Assembly: GCF_001718695.1 (NCBI RefSeq)
Contig: NZ_CP013420.1
Coordinates: 2,046,001 to 2,110,000, forward strand
Direction of reading: 5' to 3'
Origin: Burkholderia ubonensis
GTDB taxonomy: Bacteria > Pseudomonadota > Gammaproteobacteria > Burkholderiales > Burkholderiaceae
DNA length: 64,000 nucleotides
The notes under the pieces are model-generated. The model did no database searches. It saw only the letters and a program-made list of their open reading frames with translations, and was not told the DNA's origin. Position 1 is the stretch's first letter, and each line of letters begins with the position of its first letter. The position numbers and the translations under genes were made by a program. This document shows positions 1 to 8,917 of this stretch, piece after piece.

Positions 1-874
1 AGCCGCGCTCCGAACACTCCTTCACGCGCGCGCCGAGCGTCGCGCCGCCCGCCGTCGCGGCGGTCTTGGTCGGCGCAGCCTGCGCCGCGGGCTTCTTGTC
101 GGCCGGCTTCGTGCGCGCGACAAGCGCCGCGAGCAGGTCGGCATCCGGATCGTCCTTCGCACTCGCCGTGCGCGTCGACGCGTCGCGACGCTTCTTCGCC
201 TGCGCGACTTCGGCCTGCTGCTCCTTGCGACGCTTTTTGGCCTCGACCTTTGCTTCGGCTTTTGCGTCGGCCTTCGCGCGCGCGGCATCGGTCTTGCTGC
301 GGGCGGCGACCGTGGCGGCCGAGGTCGCCTTCGCTGCCGGCTTCGCGCCCTTCGCGGCATCGGCTTTGGCTGCCGCGGCCGGCGCGACGGCCGGCGCGGC
401 GGCGCCCGACGCAGCGGCGCCCGACGCGTCATCGGCGCCGCTCGCGAGCGCGCGCGACAGGCGGCCGTTGTCCGCGGCGGGCGCGGACGATGCGGATGCA
501 ACGGTTCGGGAAGCTGCGTCGTCGTTGACGATCGTGGCGGGCTGCGGCGCGCTCGCGACCTGCGGCGCAACGGCGCTGGCGGGCGCGGCCTTCGCCGGCA
601 CCGGCGCGGCAGGTGCCGCGGGTGCGGCAGCCACCGCCGTGGTGGTGTCGTCCGCCTGCTGCATGCGCCACGCGCCCCAGCCGCCGACCGCGACCACGAG
701 CGCGACGACGGCTGCGATCGGCGCCTTCAGCGAACGGCGCGGCGGTTCGGGCTGCGGTGCGACGCGTCCCTCCAGATCCGCGAGAATCCGCGAATGCTGG
801 GACCCGTCGGCCTGTTTCGTGTCGGACAGCAGGCTGGGCGGAGTTTTTGAATTCGAATTGTCCGGCGCACTCAT
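1..874 (-). CDS. Ala/Lys/Pro-rich single-pass membrane protein, 3' end outside window
   Basis: I do not recognise a family. The minus-strand frame opens with ATG at 872-874 and stays open to the window edge, so about 291 residues are visible and the C-terminus is missing. Residues 1-50 are polar and rich in Ser, Pro and Asp. Residues 51-69 form one hydrophobic segment beginning APIAAVVALVV. The rest is low-complexity Ala/Lys/Pro/Arg sequence that would lie in the periplasm, or in the cytoplasm if the topology is reversed. It diverges from the TagX-like gene at 998 across a 123-base gap. The composition resembles TonB- or SPOR-like linkers, but no SPOR or TonB domain is visible. It could be a T6SS accessory protein or an unrelated neighbour. 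The start is supported only by the reading frame. Confidence 0.6.
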   Translation of the reverse strand, partial: MSAPDNSNSKTPPSLLSDTKQADGSQHSRILADLEGRVAPQPEPPRRSLKAPIAAVVALVVAVGGWGAWRMQQADDTTTAVAAAPAAPAAPVPAKAAPASAVAPQVASAPQPATIVNDDAASRTVASASSAPAADNGRLSRALASGADDASGAAASGAAAPAVAPAAAAKADAAKGAKPAAKATSAATVAARSKTDAARAKADAKAEAKVEAKKRRKEQQAEVAQAKKRRDASTRTASAKDDPDADLLAALVARTKPADKKPAAQAAPTKTAATAGGATLGARVKECSERG

Positions 875-997
875 TCAGTGTCTCATTGAATCCTGGTTTA
901 ATTCGCCGCGATAATATAGCCCGGCCTCTCAGAGCAGGGCCTGATTCTAAGAGCAAGCATTGCAAAACACAATCAATTCCAATTTCCGGGGATTTCG

Positions 998-1843
998 TTG
1001 ATTGCCGTCGCACTCGTCGCCTATTTCGCCCTTGCAGTCGCCATCGCGGCGCTGCTGCTTTTACCCGGCGTCCGGGCAACCGTTTTTGAATCCGTCGCCC
1101 AGTTTCACGGCCGTCTCACGCGCCGTGCGAGCGATCGCGCCAGTCGCACCCGCAGTCAGATTGTTAAATCGGCAAGCGTTACCCGGGGTGCTTTAAACGA
1201 CATGCAAAATTTACTTGTCCGGCGGCGCTTGCTGATTATGGTGTCGACAGGTATTCTTGCGACGCCGCCATTGGTCGCCATTGCGTTGCGCGGCCGGCAA
1301 TTATTCCAATTCGACGACACGGCGCGCGCGCCTGACGAGAAGATCGCCGCCCTGCTGGAGGGCGAGCAGCTCGTGCCGCCCCCGCCGCTGCCGCCGGAAG
1401 TCTTTGCCACCAAGGAAGTCGAGCAGGTGCGGCCGGCGCTGAAAGACGCCAGCCGCGACTGGAACCTGCTGGACCCGGATTTCCGCACGCGCTTGCTGCT
1501 GGTCTACAAGATCATGCGCGAGCAGCACGGTTACGAAATGGCATTGCTGGAAGGTTACCGGAGCCCGGAACGGCAAAACCGGCTGGCGCAAATGGGCAGC
1601 AGCGTGACCAATGCGGCGGCGTTCCAGAGTTATCACCAATTCGGGCTGGCGTCCGACAACGCGTTCCTGCGCGACGGCAAGCTGGTCATTTCCGAGAAAG
1701 ATCCGTGGGCAATGCGCGGCTACCAGTTATACGGACAGACCGCCGAACAGGTCGGCCTGACCTGGGGCGGGCGCTGGAAAATGATGGATCTGGGGCACGT
1801 TGAATACCATAAACCCGGTTTTAAACTGGGACGCGGCAGCTAG
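998..1843 (+). CDS. tagX: M15/VanY-type peptidoglycan peptidase, TagX-like
   Basis: This is a predicted zinc L,D- or D,D-peptidase, anchored in the inner membrane and acting on periplasmic peptidoglycan. Two hydrophobic segments are visible near residues 2-22 and 78-98. The C-terminal half carries M15 signatures: GYRSPERQNRLA, then SYHQFGLASD (His and Asp zinc ligands in an SxHxxGxAxD pattern), then WGGRW and GHVEYH. TagX of Acinetobacter is an M15_4 peptidase encoded in a T6SS cluster and needed for assembly of the apparatus, which fits this location next to tssM. The reading frame begins with TTG at 998, with the purine-rich stretch CGGGGA just upstream; another non-ATG start is possible. 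The symbol is assigned by domain and context only. Confidence 0.72.
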   Translation: MIAVALVAYFALAVAIAALLLLPGVRATVFESVAQFHGRLTRRASDRASRTRSQIVKSASVTRGALNDMQNLLVRRRLLIMVSTGILATPPLVAIALRGRQLFQFDDTARAPDEKIAALLEGEQLVPPPPLPPEVFATKEVEQVRPALKDASRDWNLLDPDFRTRLLLVYKIMREQHGYEMALLEGYRSPERQNRLAQMGSSVTNAAAFQSYHQFGLASDNAFLRDGKLVISEKDPWAMRGYQLYGQTAEQVGLTWGGRWKMMDLGHVEYHKPGFKLGRGS

Positions 1844-2145
1844 CCAGGGCTGGCCGGACAGGAAATAATGAGGGCGGCATGGGGCTTTCTAATATCCCGG
1901 CAGGAAACGATATGGGCTGTGCAAGCGGTCGTGCATTCCGGTGCGCGATTTTCCCGGGCCGCCGGTCCCGTTTTAAATCTCACAGCGTCCTTTCATCAAT
2001 GCGCGCGCCTTCTCCGATGCCGCGGGCGCATTGATGCCGGCCTCTTTCACCCCGTTTGACAGCATGGCGACACATCGCGGCGCCACCCTTGCCGCTCGAC
2101 GCGCCTGTGTCGCCTCATCGAATCGCACCGGAACCTGAACTTCCT
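1844..2145. other. Intergenic region between tagX-like gene and tssM
   Basis: About 300 bases. A 63-codon frame at 1868-2059 has no recognisable product or ribosome site and is not called. The tssM frame is open back to a TTG at 2056, but that extension (30 codons) is Pro/His-rich and unlike known TssM N-termini. I see no clear promoter or terminator. Confidence 0.5.
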
Positions 2146-5100
2146 ATGCAACGCATCCTCAACGTGCTGACTCACCCGCGTACGCTCTCGATCGTCGGGA
2201 TCGTCGCGCTCGCGGCGATCCTCTTCATCGCCGCCGATACGCTGCAGCTGCCGCTCCTGTGGGCGGCGCTCGCCTTCGCGGCGATCCTCGCGCTGTGGCT
2301 CGGCGTCGCGTTGTGGCGCCGCTGGCGCGTGAAGCGCGCGAACCGCCAGCTCGGCGAGATGCTCGAGGAGCAGGCCGAAACCGGCAAGATCGCCGCGCCG
2401 GCCGCCGCCGCGGCAACGACGGACGCGAAGACGGCCGACCTCGACGTGCTGCGCACGCGCCTGTCCGACGCGGTGAAGACGATCAAGACCTCGAAGATCG
2501 GCCAGGTGTCCGGCGGCTCCGCGCTGTACGAGCTGCCTTGGTACATCGTGATCGGCAACCCGGCCGCGGGCAAGAGCAGCGCGGTGATCAATTCCGGCCT
2601 GCAGTTCCCGTTTGCGGACAAGAACAGCGCGGTGATCCACGGCATCGGCGGCACCCGCAACTGCGACTGGTTCTTCACGACCGAAGGCATCCTGCTCGAC
2701 ACCGCGGGCCGCTACTCGGTGCACGAGGAAGACCGCAGCGAGTGGCTCGGCTTCCTCGGCCTGCTCAAGCGCTACCGCCCGAAGGCGCCGATCAACGGCA
2801 TCATCGTCACCGCGAGCATCGCCGAACTCACCGGCAACCGCCCCGAATTCGCGATCAACCTCGCGAAAAACCTCCGCCAGCGCGTGCAGGAGCTGACCGA
2901 GAAGCTCGAAGTGTTCGCGCCGGTCTACGTGATGTTCACGAAGGCCGACCTGATCACCGGCTTCACCGAGTTCTTCAGCAGCAGCGACAAGCACGAATAC
3001 GACCGCGTGTGGGGCGCCACCCTGCCCTACGAGCCGGACGAGAAGCGCGACGTCGTCGCGCTGTTCGACGAGCGCTTCGAGGAGCTGTACGACGGGCTGA
3101 AGGAGATCAGCGTCGCGCAGCTGTCGCTGTCGCGCGGCAACCTGGCGTCGCCGGGCCAGCTGAGCTTCCCGCTCGAGTTCTCGACGATCAAGCCGGCGCT
3201 GCGCGCGTTCCTCGCGACGCTGTTCGAGAACAACCCGTTCCAGTACAAGCCGATCTTCCGCGGCTTCTACTTCACCAGCGCGCTGCAGGAAGGCGAGACC
3301 AGCAGCGCCGCCGCGCAGCGCATCGCGCACCGCTTCGGCCTCGACGCGAGCGCGCTGCCGAAGCCGCACAGCGCGTTCTCGAAGAACGGCTTCTTCCTGC
3401 GCGACCTGTTCTCGAAGGTGGTCTTCGCGGACCGCCAGACGGTGCGCCAGTTCGCGAGCCCGACCAAGACGCGCCTGCGCTACGCGACCTTCTTCGGCTT
3501 CGTCGCGGCGCTCGCGCTCGCGCTCGGCGGCTGGACCTGGTCGACGATCGGCAACCAGCAGCTCGTCGCGAACGTGCAGGCCGACCTCGACAACGTCTCG
3601 CGCATGCAGCAGGGCCGCAACGACCTGCAGTCGCGCCTGCAGGCGATGGACATCCTCGAGGACCGCATCGAGCAGCTCGAGCAGTTCCGCCGCGACAAGC
3701 CGGTGTCGGTGTCGCTCGGCCTCTACCAGGGCGACCGTCTCGAGCAGCACCTGCTGACCGAGTACTACAACGGCGTGCGCCAGATCCTGCTGAGCCCGGT
3801 GTCGCAGAACCTCGCGTCGTTCCTGAAGGACGTGAACGCGCATCCGGACCAGCTCGTGCCGATGACGCGCCCGCCGGAGTCCGGCGCGGTGCAGGGCGGC
3901 GCCATCCCGGTCTCGACGAATCCGGCCGGGGCCGCACCGCAGGCCGCCGCCGCGCAGCCGGCCGCAGCCCCCCAGGGCGGCCTGTACAGCGACGCGTCGC
4001 CGACCAACGTGCAGGACGCGTACAACGCGCTGAAGACCTACCTGATGCTGTCCGACAAGCGCCACGTCGAGCAGGCGCACCTGACCGACCAGGTCGCGCG
4101 CTTCTGGCGCGGCTGGCTGGAGACGAATCGCGGCAACATGCCGCGCGACGAGATGATCCGGAGCGCCGAGCGCATGATCTCGTTCTACCTCGCGCGCGTG
4201 AACGACAACGACTGGCCGATGATCGAAGCGAACCTCTCGCTCGTCGACCAGACCCGCGAGAACCTGCGCCGCGTCGTGCGCGGGATGCCGGCCCGCCAGC
4301 GCGTGTACGAGGAAATCAAGGCGCGCGCGTCGACCCGCTTCGCGCCGATGACCATCGCGCGCATCGTCGGCGACGGCAACGGCGGCCTGATCGCCGGCAG
4401 CTACGCGATCCCCGGCACGTTCACGCGCGACGCGTGGTTCGAGTACGTGCAGCCGGCGATCCGCGACGCCGCGACCAAGGAGCTGCAGGCGAAGGACTGG
4501 GTGCTGAACACGTCGACGCAGGACGACCTGACGCTCGAGGGCAGCCCCGAGCAGATCCAGAAGACGCTGGTCGGCATGTACAAGACCGAATACGCGCAGC
4601 ACTGGCAGAAGTTCATGCAGGGCATCGCGGTGCAGGGCTTCAGCAGCTTCGGGCAGGCGGTCGACGGGATGAACCGCCTGGGCGACCCGCAGGATTCGCC
4701 GATCCGCAAGGTGCTCGAGACCGCGTACGACCAGACCTCGTGGGACAACCCGTCGCTCGCGAACGCGACGATCAAGAAGGCGCAGACGGGCGTCGTGAAC
4801 TGGTTCAAGCAGCTGTTCACGCGCACGAAGGCGGGCCAGGTGGCGGCCGCCAACATCGACATCAACGGCAATCCGGCGGACGTGCCGATGGGCCCGGTCG
4901 GCCAGGAGTTCGTCGGCCTCGCGCGGATCGTCGCGACGCATGACGGCACGTCGCTGCTGAAGGGCTACATGGACACGCTGTCGAAGGTCCGCACGCGCTT
5001 CAACGTGATCAAGAACCAGGGCGACCCGGGCCCGGGCGCGCGCCAGCTGATGCAGCAGACGCTCGACGGCAGCGGCTCGGAGCTGGCCGATTCGCTGAAG

Positions 5101-6060
5101 TTCGTCGACGAGCAGATGCTGACCGGCCTGACCGACACGCAACGCAAGTCGCTGCGCCCGCTGCTGGTGCGGCCGCTGATGCAGGCGTTCTCGGTCGTGA
5201 TCCAGCCGGCCAGCGCGGAAGTCAACAAGGTGTGGAACGCGCAGGTCTACCAGCCGTTCCAGGGCTCGCTCGCGACCAAGTACCCGTTCGCGGCGAGCGC
5301 GAAGGTCGAGGCCGGCGCCAGCGAGATCGCGCAGGTGTTCGGTCCGGACGGCTCGATCGCGAAGTTCGTCGGCACGACGCTCGGGCCCCTCGCGGTGCGC
5401 CGCGGCGACACGCTCGCGGCCCGCACCTGGGGCGACATGGGCCTCGCGCTCGCGCCGGACTTCACGAACGGCTTCGCGCGCTGGGTCGCGCCGCTCTCGG
5501 GCGGCGCGGCGGGCGCCGGCGGCGGCGCTGCGTCGTCGGAACCGCAGACCGTGTTCCAGATCCTGCCGCAGCCGAGCAGCGGCACGACCGAGTACACGGT
5601 CGCGATCGACGGCCAGCAGCTGCGCTACCGCAACACGCCGCCGCAGTGGACCAACTTCGTGTGGCCGAACCCGCAGGGCTCGCCGGGCGCGACGCTGTCG
5701 GCGACCACCTTCGACGGCCGCACGATCCAGCTCGTCAACGAGCCGGGCCGCTACGGTCTCGAGAAGCTGATCAACTCCGCGCAGCGCAAGCGCCGCCCGG
5801 ACGGCACCTTCGACCTCACGTGGACGCAGGGCAACGTGAACGTGTCGGTCACGATGCGCATCATCAGCACGTCGCAGCCGACGGGCGGCGGCGGCGACCA
5901 GCCGCAGCAGCAGAGCCTGCGCGGCCTGCGCCTGCCGTCGTCGGTCGCCGACGCGAGCGCCGGCGCCGCACAGAACGCGACGCAGGCGGGCGCCGGCGCG
6001 CCGGCCGCGGCACCGGCCGTTGCGGCCGCCACCGCATCGAATGCACAGGGGGCGCAATGA
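2146..6060 (+). CDS. tssM: T6SS inner-membrane ATPase-like component TssM (IcmF)
   Basis: TssM spans the inner membrane and, with TssL and TssJ, forms the trans-envelope complex that docks the baseplate. The product is 1304 residues, normal for the family. I chose ATG 2146 because it puts the membrane segments at the N-terminus. TM1 is near residues 13-30, TM2 near 38-57, and a third hydrophobic stretch near 445-470 precedes the large periplasmic domain. A Walker A motif GNPAAGKS lies at residues 137-144, within the cytoplasmic GTPase-like domain. The C-terminal region is the ImcF-related/DUF1215-type periplasmic part, ending in a Gly/Ala/Gln-rich tail. Its stop overlaps the tagF start by ATGA, so the two are probably translationally coupled. 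Confidence 0.96.
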   Translation: MQRILNVLTHPRTLSIVGIVALAAILFIAADTLQLPLLWAALAFAAILALWLGVALWRRWRVKRANRQLGEMLEEQAETGKIAAPAAAAATTDAKTADLDVLRTRLSDAVKTIKTSKIGQVSGGSALYELPWYIVIGNPAAGKSSAVINSGLQFPFADKNSAVIHGIGGTRNCDWFFTTEGILLDTAGRYSVHEEDRSEWLGFLGLLKRYRPKAPINGIIVTASIAELTGNRPEFAINLAKNLRQRVQELTEKLEVFAPVYVMFTKADLITGFTEFFSSSDKHEYDRVWGATLPYEPDEKRDVVALFDERFEELYDGLKEISVAQLSLSRGNLASPGQLSFPLEFSTIKPALRAFLATLFENNPFQYKPIFRGFYFTSALQEGETSSAAAQRIAHRFGLDASALPKPHSAFSKNGFFLRDLFSKVVFADRQTVRQFASPTKTRLRYATFFGFVAALALALGGWTWSTIGNQQLVANVQADLDNVSRMQQGRNDLQSRLQAMDILEDRIEQLEQFRRDKPVSVSLGLYQGDRLEQHLLTEYYNGVRQILLSPVSQNLASFLKDVNAHPDQLVPMTRPPESGAVQGGAIPVSTNPAGAAPQAAAAQPAAAPQGGLYSDASPTNVQDAYNALKTYLMLSDKRHVEQAHLTDQVARFWRGWLETNRGNMPRDEMIRSAERMISFYLARVNDNDWPMIEANLSLVDQTRENLRRVVRGMPARQRVYEEIKARASTRFAPMTIARIVGDGNGGLIAGSYAIPGTFTRDAWFEYVQPAIRDAATKELQAKDWVLNTSTQDDLTLEGSPEQIQKTLVGMYKTEYAQHWQKFMQGIAVQGFSSFGQAVDGMNRLGDPQDSPIRKVLETAYDQTSWDNPSLANATIKKAQTGVVNWFKQLFTRTKAGQVAAANIDINGNPADVPMGPVGQEFVGLARIVATHDGTSLLKGYMDTLSKVRTRFNVIKNQGDPGPGARQLMQQTLDGSGSELADSLKFVDEQMLTGLTDTQRKSLRPLLVRPLMQAFSVVIQPASAEVNKVWNAQVYQPFQGSLATKYPFAASAKVEAGASEIAQVFGPDGSIAKFVGTTLGPLAVRRGDTLAARTWGDMGLALAPDFTNGFARWVAPLSGGAAGAGGGAASSEPQTVFQILPQPSSGTTEYTVAIDGQQLRYRNTPPQWTNFVWPNPQGSPGATLSATTFDGRTIQLVNEPGRYGLEKLINSAQRKRRPDGTFDLTWTQGNVNVSVTMRIISTSQPTGGGGDQPQQQSLRGLRLPSSVADASAGAAQNATQAGAGAPAAAPAVAAATASNAQGAQ

Positions 6061-7049
6061 CGCAAACCGTTCAGGCGCAGATCGCCTACTTCGGCAAGAT
6101 CCCGTCGCGCGGCGATTTCGTCAAAAGCCCGCACAACCCGCAGCTGCTGCAGACGCTCGACCGCTGGATCGCGCAGGCGCTCGAGCTGCTCGCCGAGGAC
6201 CCGCGCTGGAAGATCGTCTACGAAGACGCGCAGCCGATGCATTTCGCGTTCCTCGGCTCGCGCAGCCGGCTCGCGATCGCCGGGCACATGGTCGCGAGCC
6301 ACGACGTGTCGATGCGCCGCTTCCCGTTCCTCGGCGCGGCCGCGCTCGAAGTCGAGCGGCCCGTCGCGTTCCTCGCGCGCAGCCCGCTCGCGTTCGCGCG
6401 GCTGTGGTCGCGCGTCGCGCAGCAGATCCCGCCGCTGCTCGGCAAGGAGGAGCCGCCCGGCGCGCTGCAGGCGCTCGGCGACACGCAGGTGCCGATCGAA
6501 GTCGGCAGCGGCCCCGGCAACGCGCACGACGGCACGTTCAACGATTTCATCGAGCACCAGTCGCTGTACGGCCTCGAGCAGATGCTGCTCGCGAGCGGCC
6601 ATCCGGTGCGGCTGCGCGGCGCGATGCTCGCGCTCGGCTCGCTGCTGCGCCCGGTGATGCAGAGCGGCTCGTCGCACATCGAGCGCGGCCTCACGCTGCC
6701 GCTGCCGGTCGACCCGTTCTACCGCAGCCTCGTCGCGGCGTTCTGGCTCGAACTGATCGCGCCGTTCGTCGCGCAGGCCGACTTCGAGCTCGCGATCTTC
6801 ATGGGCTCGATCGCCGAACGCGAACGGCTCATCATCGGCTTCAACGGCGCGTCGGCGAAAACGCTGCTGAGCGTCGTCGACCCGCAGACCTACGCCGCCC
6901 ACAACATCGACATCGACGATCCGGAGTGGATCGACGCCCATGCGCAAAACGATCAACAGATCAGCAAGCTCGTCAGCTATCTCGACCAACCGCAACTGTC
7001 GCTGCGCTTCGCGATCGACGCGTTCCGCGAAGCGTTCATCGGAGGCTGA
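6057..7049 (+). CDS. tagF: T6SS-associated protein TagF (ImpM family)
   Basis: TagF proteins repress or tune T6SS assembly post-translationally in Pseudomonas and Agrobacterium. The 330-residue product opens with the ImpM family signature YFGKIPSRGDFV near residue 11 and continues with typical ImpM/DUF2094 sequence, such as SRLAIAGHMVASHD. The start is ATG 6057, overlapping the tssM stop. No PppA phosphatase or PpkA kinase is visible in the window, so any threonine-phosphorylation pathway would have to be encoded elsewhere. The following OmpA-like gene starts 4 bases downstream, so tssM, tagF and that gene form one operon. Confidence 0.93.
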   Translation: MTQTVQAQIAYFGKIPSRGDFVKSPHNPQLLQTLDRWIAQALELLAEDPRWKIVYEDAQPMHFAFLGSRSRLAIAGHMVASHDVSMRRFPFLGAAALEVERPVAFLARSPLAFARLWSRVAQQIPPLLGKEEPPGALQALGDTQVPIEVGSGPGNAHDGTFNDFIEHQSLYGLEQMLLASGHPVRLRGAMLALGSLLRPVMQSGSSHIERGLTLPLPVDPFYRSLVAAFWLELIAPFVAQADFELAIFMGSIAERERLIIGFNGASAKTLLSVVDPQTYAAHNIDIDDPEWIDAHAQNDQQISKLVSYLDQPQLSLRFAIDAFREAFIGG

Positions 7050-7053
7050 CAGC

Positions 7054-8001
7054 ATGCGCAACACGAATCACGCCCGCCGCGCGCGCTTTTCGCCCGTCAT
7101 CGCCGCCCTCGTCGCCGCCGGCCTGCTCGCCGCCGGCGCCAGCAGCTTCGCGCAGAACAGCGGCGCGACCGTCACGCCGGTCGGCAACGGCACCGTCCAG
7201 ACGAGCGCACTGCCGGCGACCGCCGCCCCCGCATCGCTGACGTCCGGCACGGCCGCGCATCCGGCCGCCGCGACGACGGCACTGGCGCCGCCGCCCGCGA
7301 ACGCGACGCCCGGCCAGGTCGTCGTCGGCGGCAAGGTGCCCGACGAGGCGACCAAGGCCGCCGTGCTGCAGAAGCTGCGCGACACCTACGGCGCCGCGAA
7401 CGTCGTCGACCAGATCGAGATCGGCGACGTCGCGACGCCGCCGAACTGGAGCGCGAACGTGCAGAAGCTGATCGGCCCGCAGCTCAAGCAGATCAGCAAG
7501 GGGCAGCTGAAGATCAACGGCACGCAGATCGACATGAAGGGCGAGGTGCGCAACGAGGCGCAGCGCCAGCAGCTCGCGAGCGACATGGCGAACACGTTGA
7601 ACCCGACGTACACGATCAAGAACGGGCTGCGCGTGTCGGCGTCGGAGCAGGGGCTGCTCGACCAGACGCTCGCGAACCGCACGATCGAGTTCGAGACCGG
7701 CAGCGCGACGCTCACGCCGCAGGGCAAGGTGGTACTCGACCAGATGGCCGCGGCGCTCTCGAAGATGCCGAACCGCACGGTCGATCTCATCGGGCATACC
7801 GACAATTCGGGGAACCGCGCGTCGAATATCGCGCTGAGCCAGGCGCGCGCGGATGCGGTGAAGGGCTATCTGATCACGAAGGGGATCGCGTCGCAGCAGA
7901 TGACCACGACGGGGGTGGGCCCGGATCAGCCGATCGCGCCGAATGATACGGCTGAAGGGCGGGCGCGGAATCGGAGGATTGATTTCCGGGTGGGGCAGTA
8001 G
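7054..8001 (+). CDS. tagN: OmpA-family peptidoglycan-binding T6SS accessory protein
   Basis: This is probably a periplasmic anchor linking the T6SS membrane complex to peptidoglycan. The 315-residue product has a cleavable signal peptide (hydrophobic core, then SSFAQ near residues 26-30) and an Ala/Thr-rich linker. Next come two short BON-like repeats (around GQVVVGGKVPDE and QIDMKGEVRNE). The C-terminal OmpA domain contains IEFETGSATLTP, LIGHTDNSG, LSQARADAVKGYL and RNRRIDFRV, with the conserved Asp and Arg that bind diaminopimelate. The start ATG 7054 is preceded by GGAGG at 7041-7045. The tagN symbol reflects the general role of OmpA-like Tag proteins and is less certain than the domain call. 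Confidence 0.85.
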   Translation: MRNTNHARRARFSPVIAALVAAGLLAAGASSFAQNSGATVTPVGNGTVQTSALPATAAPASLTSGTAAHPAAATTALAPPPANATPGQVVVGGKVPDEATKAAVLQKLRDTYGAANVVDQIEIGDVATPPNWSANVQKLIGPQLKQISKGQLKINGTQIDMKGEVRNEAQRQQLASDMANTLNPTYTIKNGLRVSASEQGLLDQTLANRTIEFETGSATLTPQGKVVLDQMAAALSKMPNRTVDLIGHTDNSGNRASNIALSQARADAVKGYLITKGIASQQMTTTGVGPDQPIAPNDTAEGRARNRRIDFRVGQ

Positions 8002-8142
8002 ACGCGCGGGTGTGGGCATGGCGAGCCGACGGCAGGACGCCGGTGAACGCAGCCCGTGGATCGCGCGGGCGCGATCGATGGGCCGCGTCCTGGCCAATGC
8101 GCCGGTCCGCTGGTCGGTCGATCGTTCGATCCGGCCGTTCCC

Positions 8143-8718
8143 GTGAAAGACGCACTGCGCTGCCTGCGGTCGGCCGTTCTGCTGCTCGTTGGCGCGACGC
8201 TCGTGCTGATGGGTGCGGCGGACGCGATCGATTCCGCCATCCTCGTTCGCGCCCGTGCGTGGCCTCGCGTGCCCGCCGTCGTCGAGCGATGCGAGTTGTC
8301 GCTCCGGTATGGGAAATCCGCCGTGACCTGGGAGGCGCGCGCCGTGTTCCGGTATGGCGCGGAACATACGCGGCAGTACGACACGACGTGGCGGCCGGCC
8401 GGATCGCCGGTGTATTCGCGTTCGGAAGCGTCCAAGCTCAGCCGCGAACAGTTCGGCGCATTCACCCATACATATTGCAGCGCGGCCGCGACCGACGGGC
8501 TGCGCGTTTCGCCGATGTTTCCCGGCGTTGCTCGGCGTAACGATGCGGTTGTTGGCGGAGCATGGGTGCGTGAAACCGGATTCGCGCTGTTCGGTCTGGT
8601 TGGCGGGTTGATGCTGTGTGCGGTGAGCGTTTCGCTGTTGCCGTGGGGCGAGGATCGCAAAAAGCAGGCGGTGAAACACAAGGCACGGCGAGCGCGGAGT
8701 CGCGTCAGCGGTTTATGA
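8143..8718 (+). CDS. DUF3592-like two-TM membrane protein
   Basis: The 191-residue product has hydrophobic segments near both ends (about residues 9-30, and around ETGFALFGLVGGLMLC near 150-170), flanking a central extracytoplasmic domain. That layout and sequence such as RARAWPRVPAVVERCEL are typical of DUF3592 proteins. The function is unknown. I placed the start at GTG 8143 (VKDALRC). The frame is open further upstream to 8056, but that part reads as low-quality Arg/Gly sequence. It lies downstream of the tssM-tagF-OmpA operon, separated by 141 bases, and converges with tssA. A link to secretion is suggested only by position. Confidence 0.6.
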   Translation: MKDALRCLRSAVLLLVGATLVLMGAADAIDSAILVRARAWPRVPAVVERCELSLRYGKSAVTWEARAVFRYGAEHTRQYDTTWRPAGSPVYSRSEASKLSREQFGAFTHTYCSAAATDGLRVSPMFPGVARRNDAVVGGAWVRETGFALFGLVGGLMLCAVSVSLLPWGEDRKKQAVKHKARRARSRVSGL

Positions 8719-8731
8719 CGCAACGTGCGAG

Positions 8732-8754
8732 CTCGCCGATAGCGTATCGGCGAG
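8732..8754. terminator. Hairpin between convergent genes, possible bidirectional terminator
   Basis: CTCGCCGATA and TATCGGCGAG form a perfect 10-bp stem with a GCG loop. It lies between the plus-strand DUF3592 gene and the 3' end of tssA. No T-run follows on either strand, so the termination role is inferred from the stem and the convergent position. Confidence 0.4.
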
Positions 8755-8917
8755 TACGTAAAACCGCATCGCGCTACTGCGTCGTCTGTACGTGTGGCCG
8801 AGGTTTTCAGTGTCTCGAGGAACGCAGGCCACTCCGGCTCGCGTGGATTCGGTTCTGCTCCTGCCAGTACCGCATGTCGCTGCGGAACCTGAGGCTCTCA
8901 GGCCAAACGATCATCGC

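Noticed and set aside
1868..2059. 63-codon frame between tagX-like gene and tssM
   Set aside because: No ribosome site, no recognisable product and irregular composition.
2047..6057. 1336-codon open frame on the minus strand antisense to tssM
   Set aside because: It is an Arg/Ala/Leu-rich shadow of a high-GC gene. The plus frame encodes unmistakable TssM with a Walker A motif and membrane segments.
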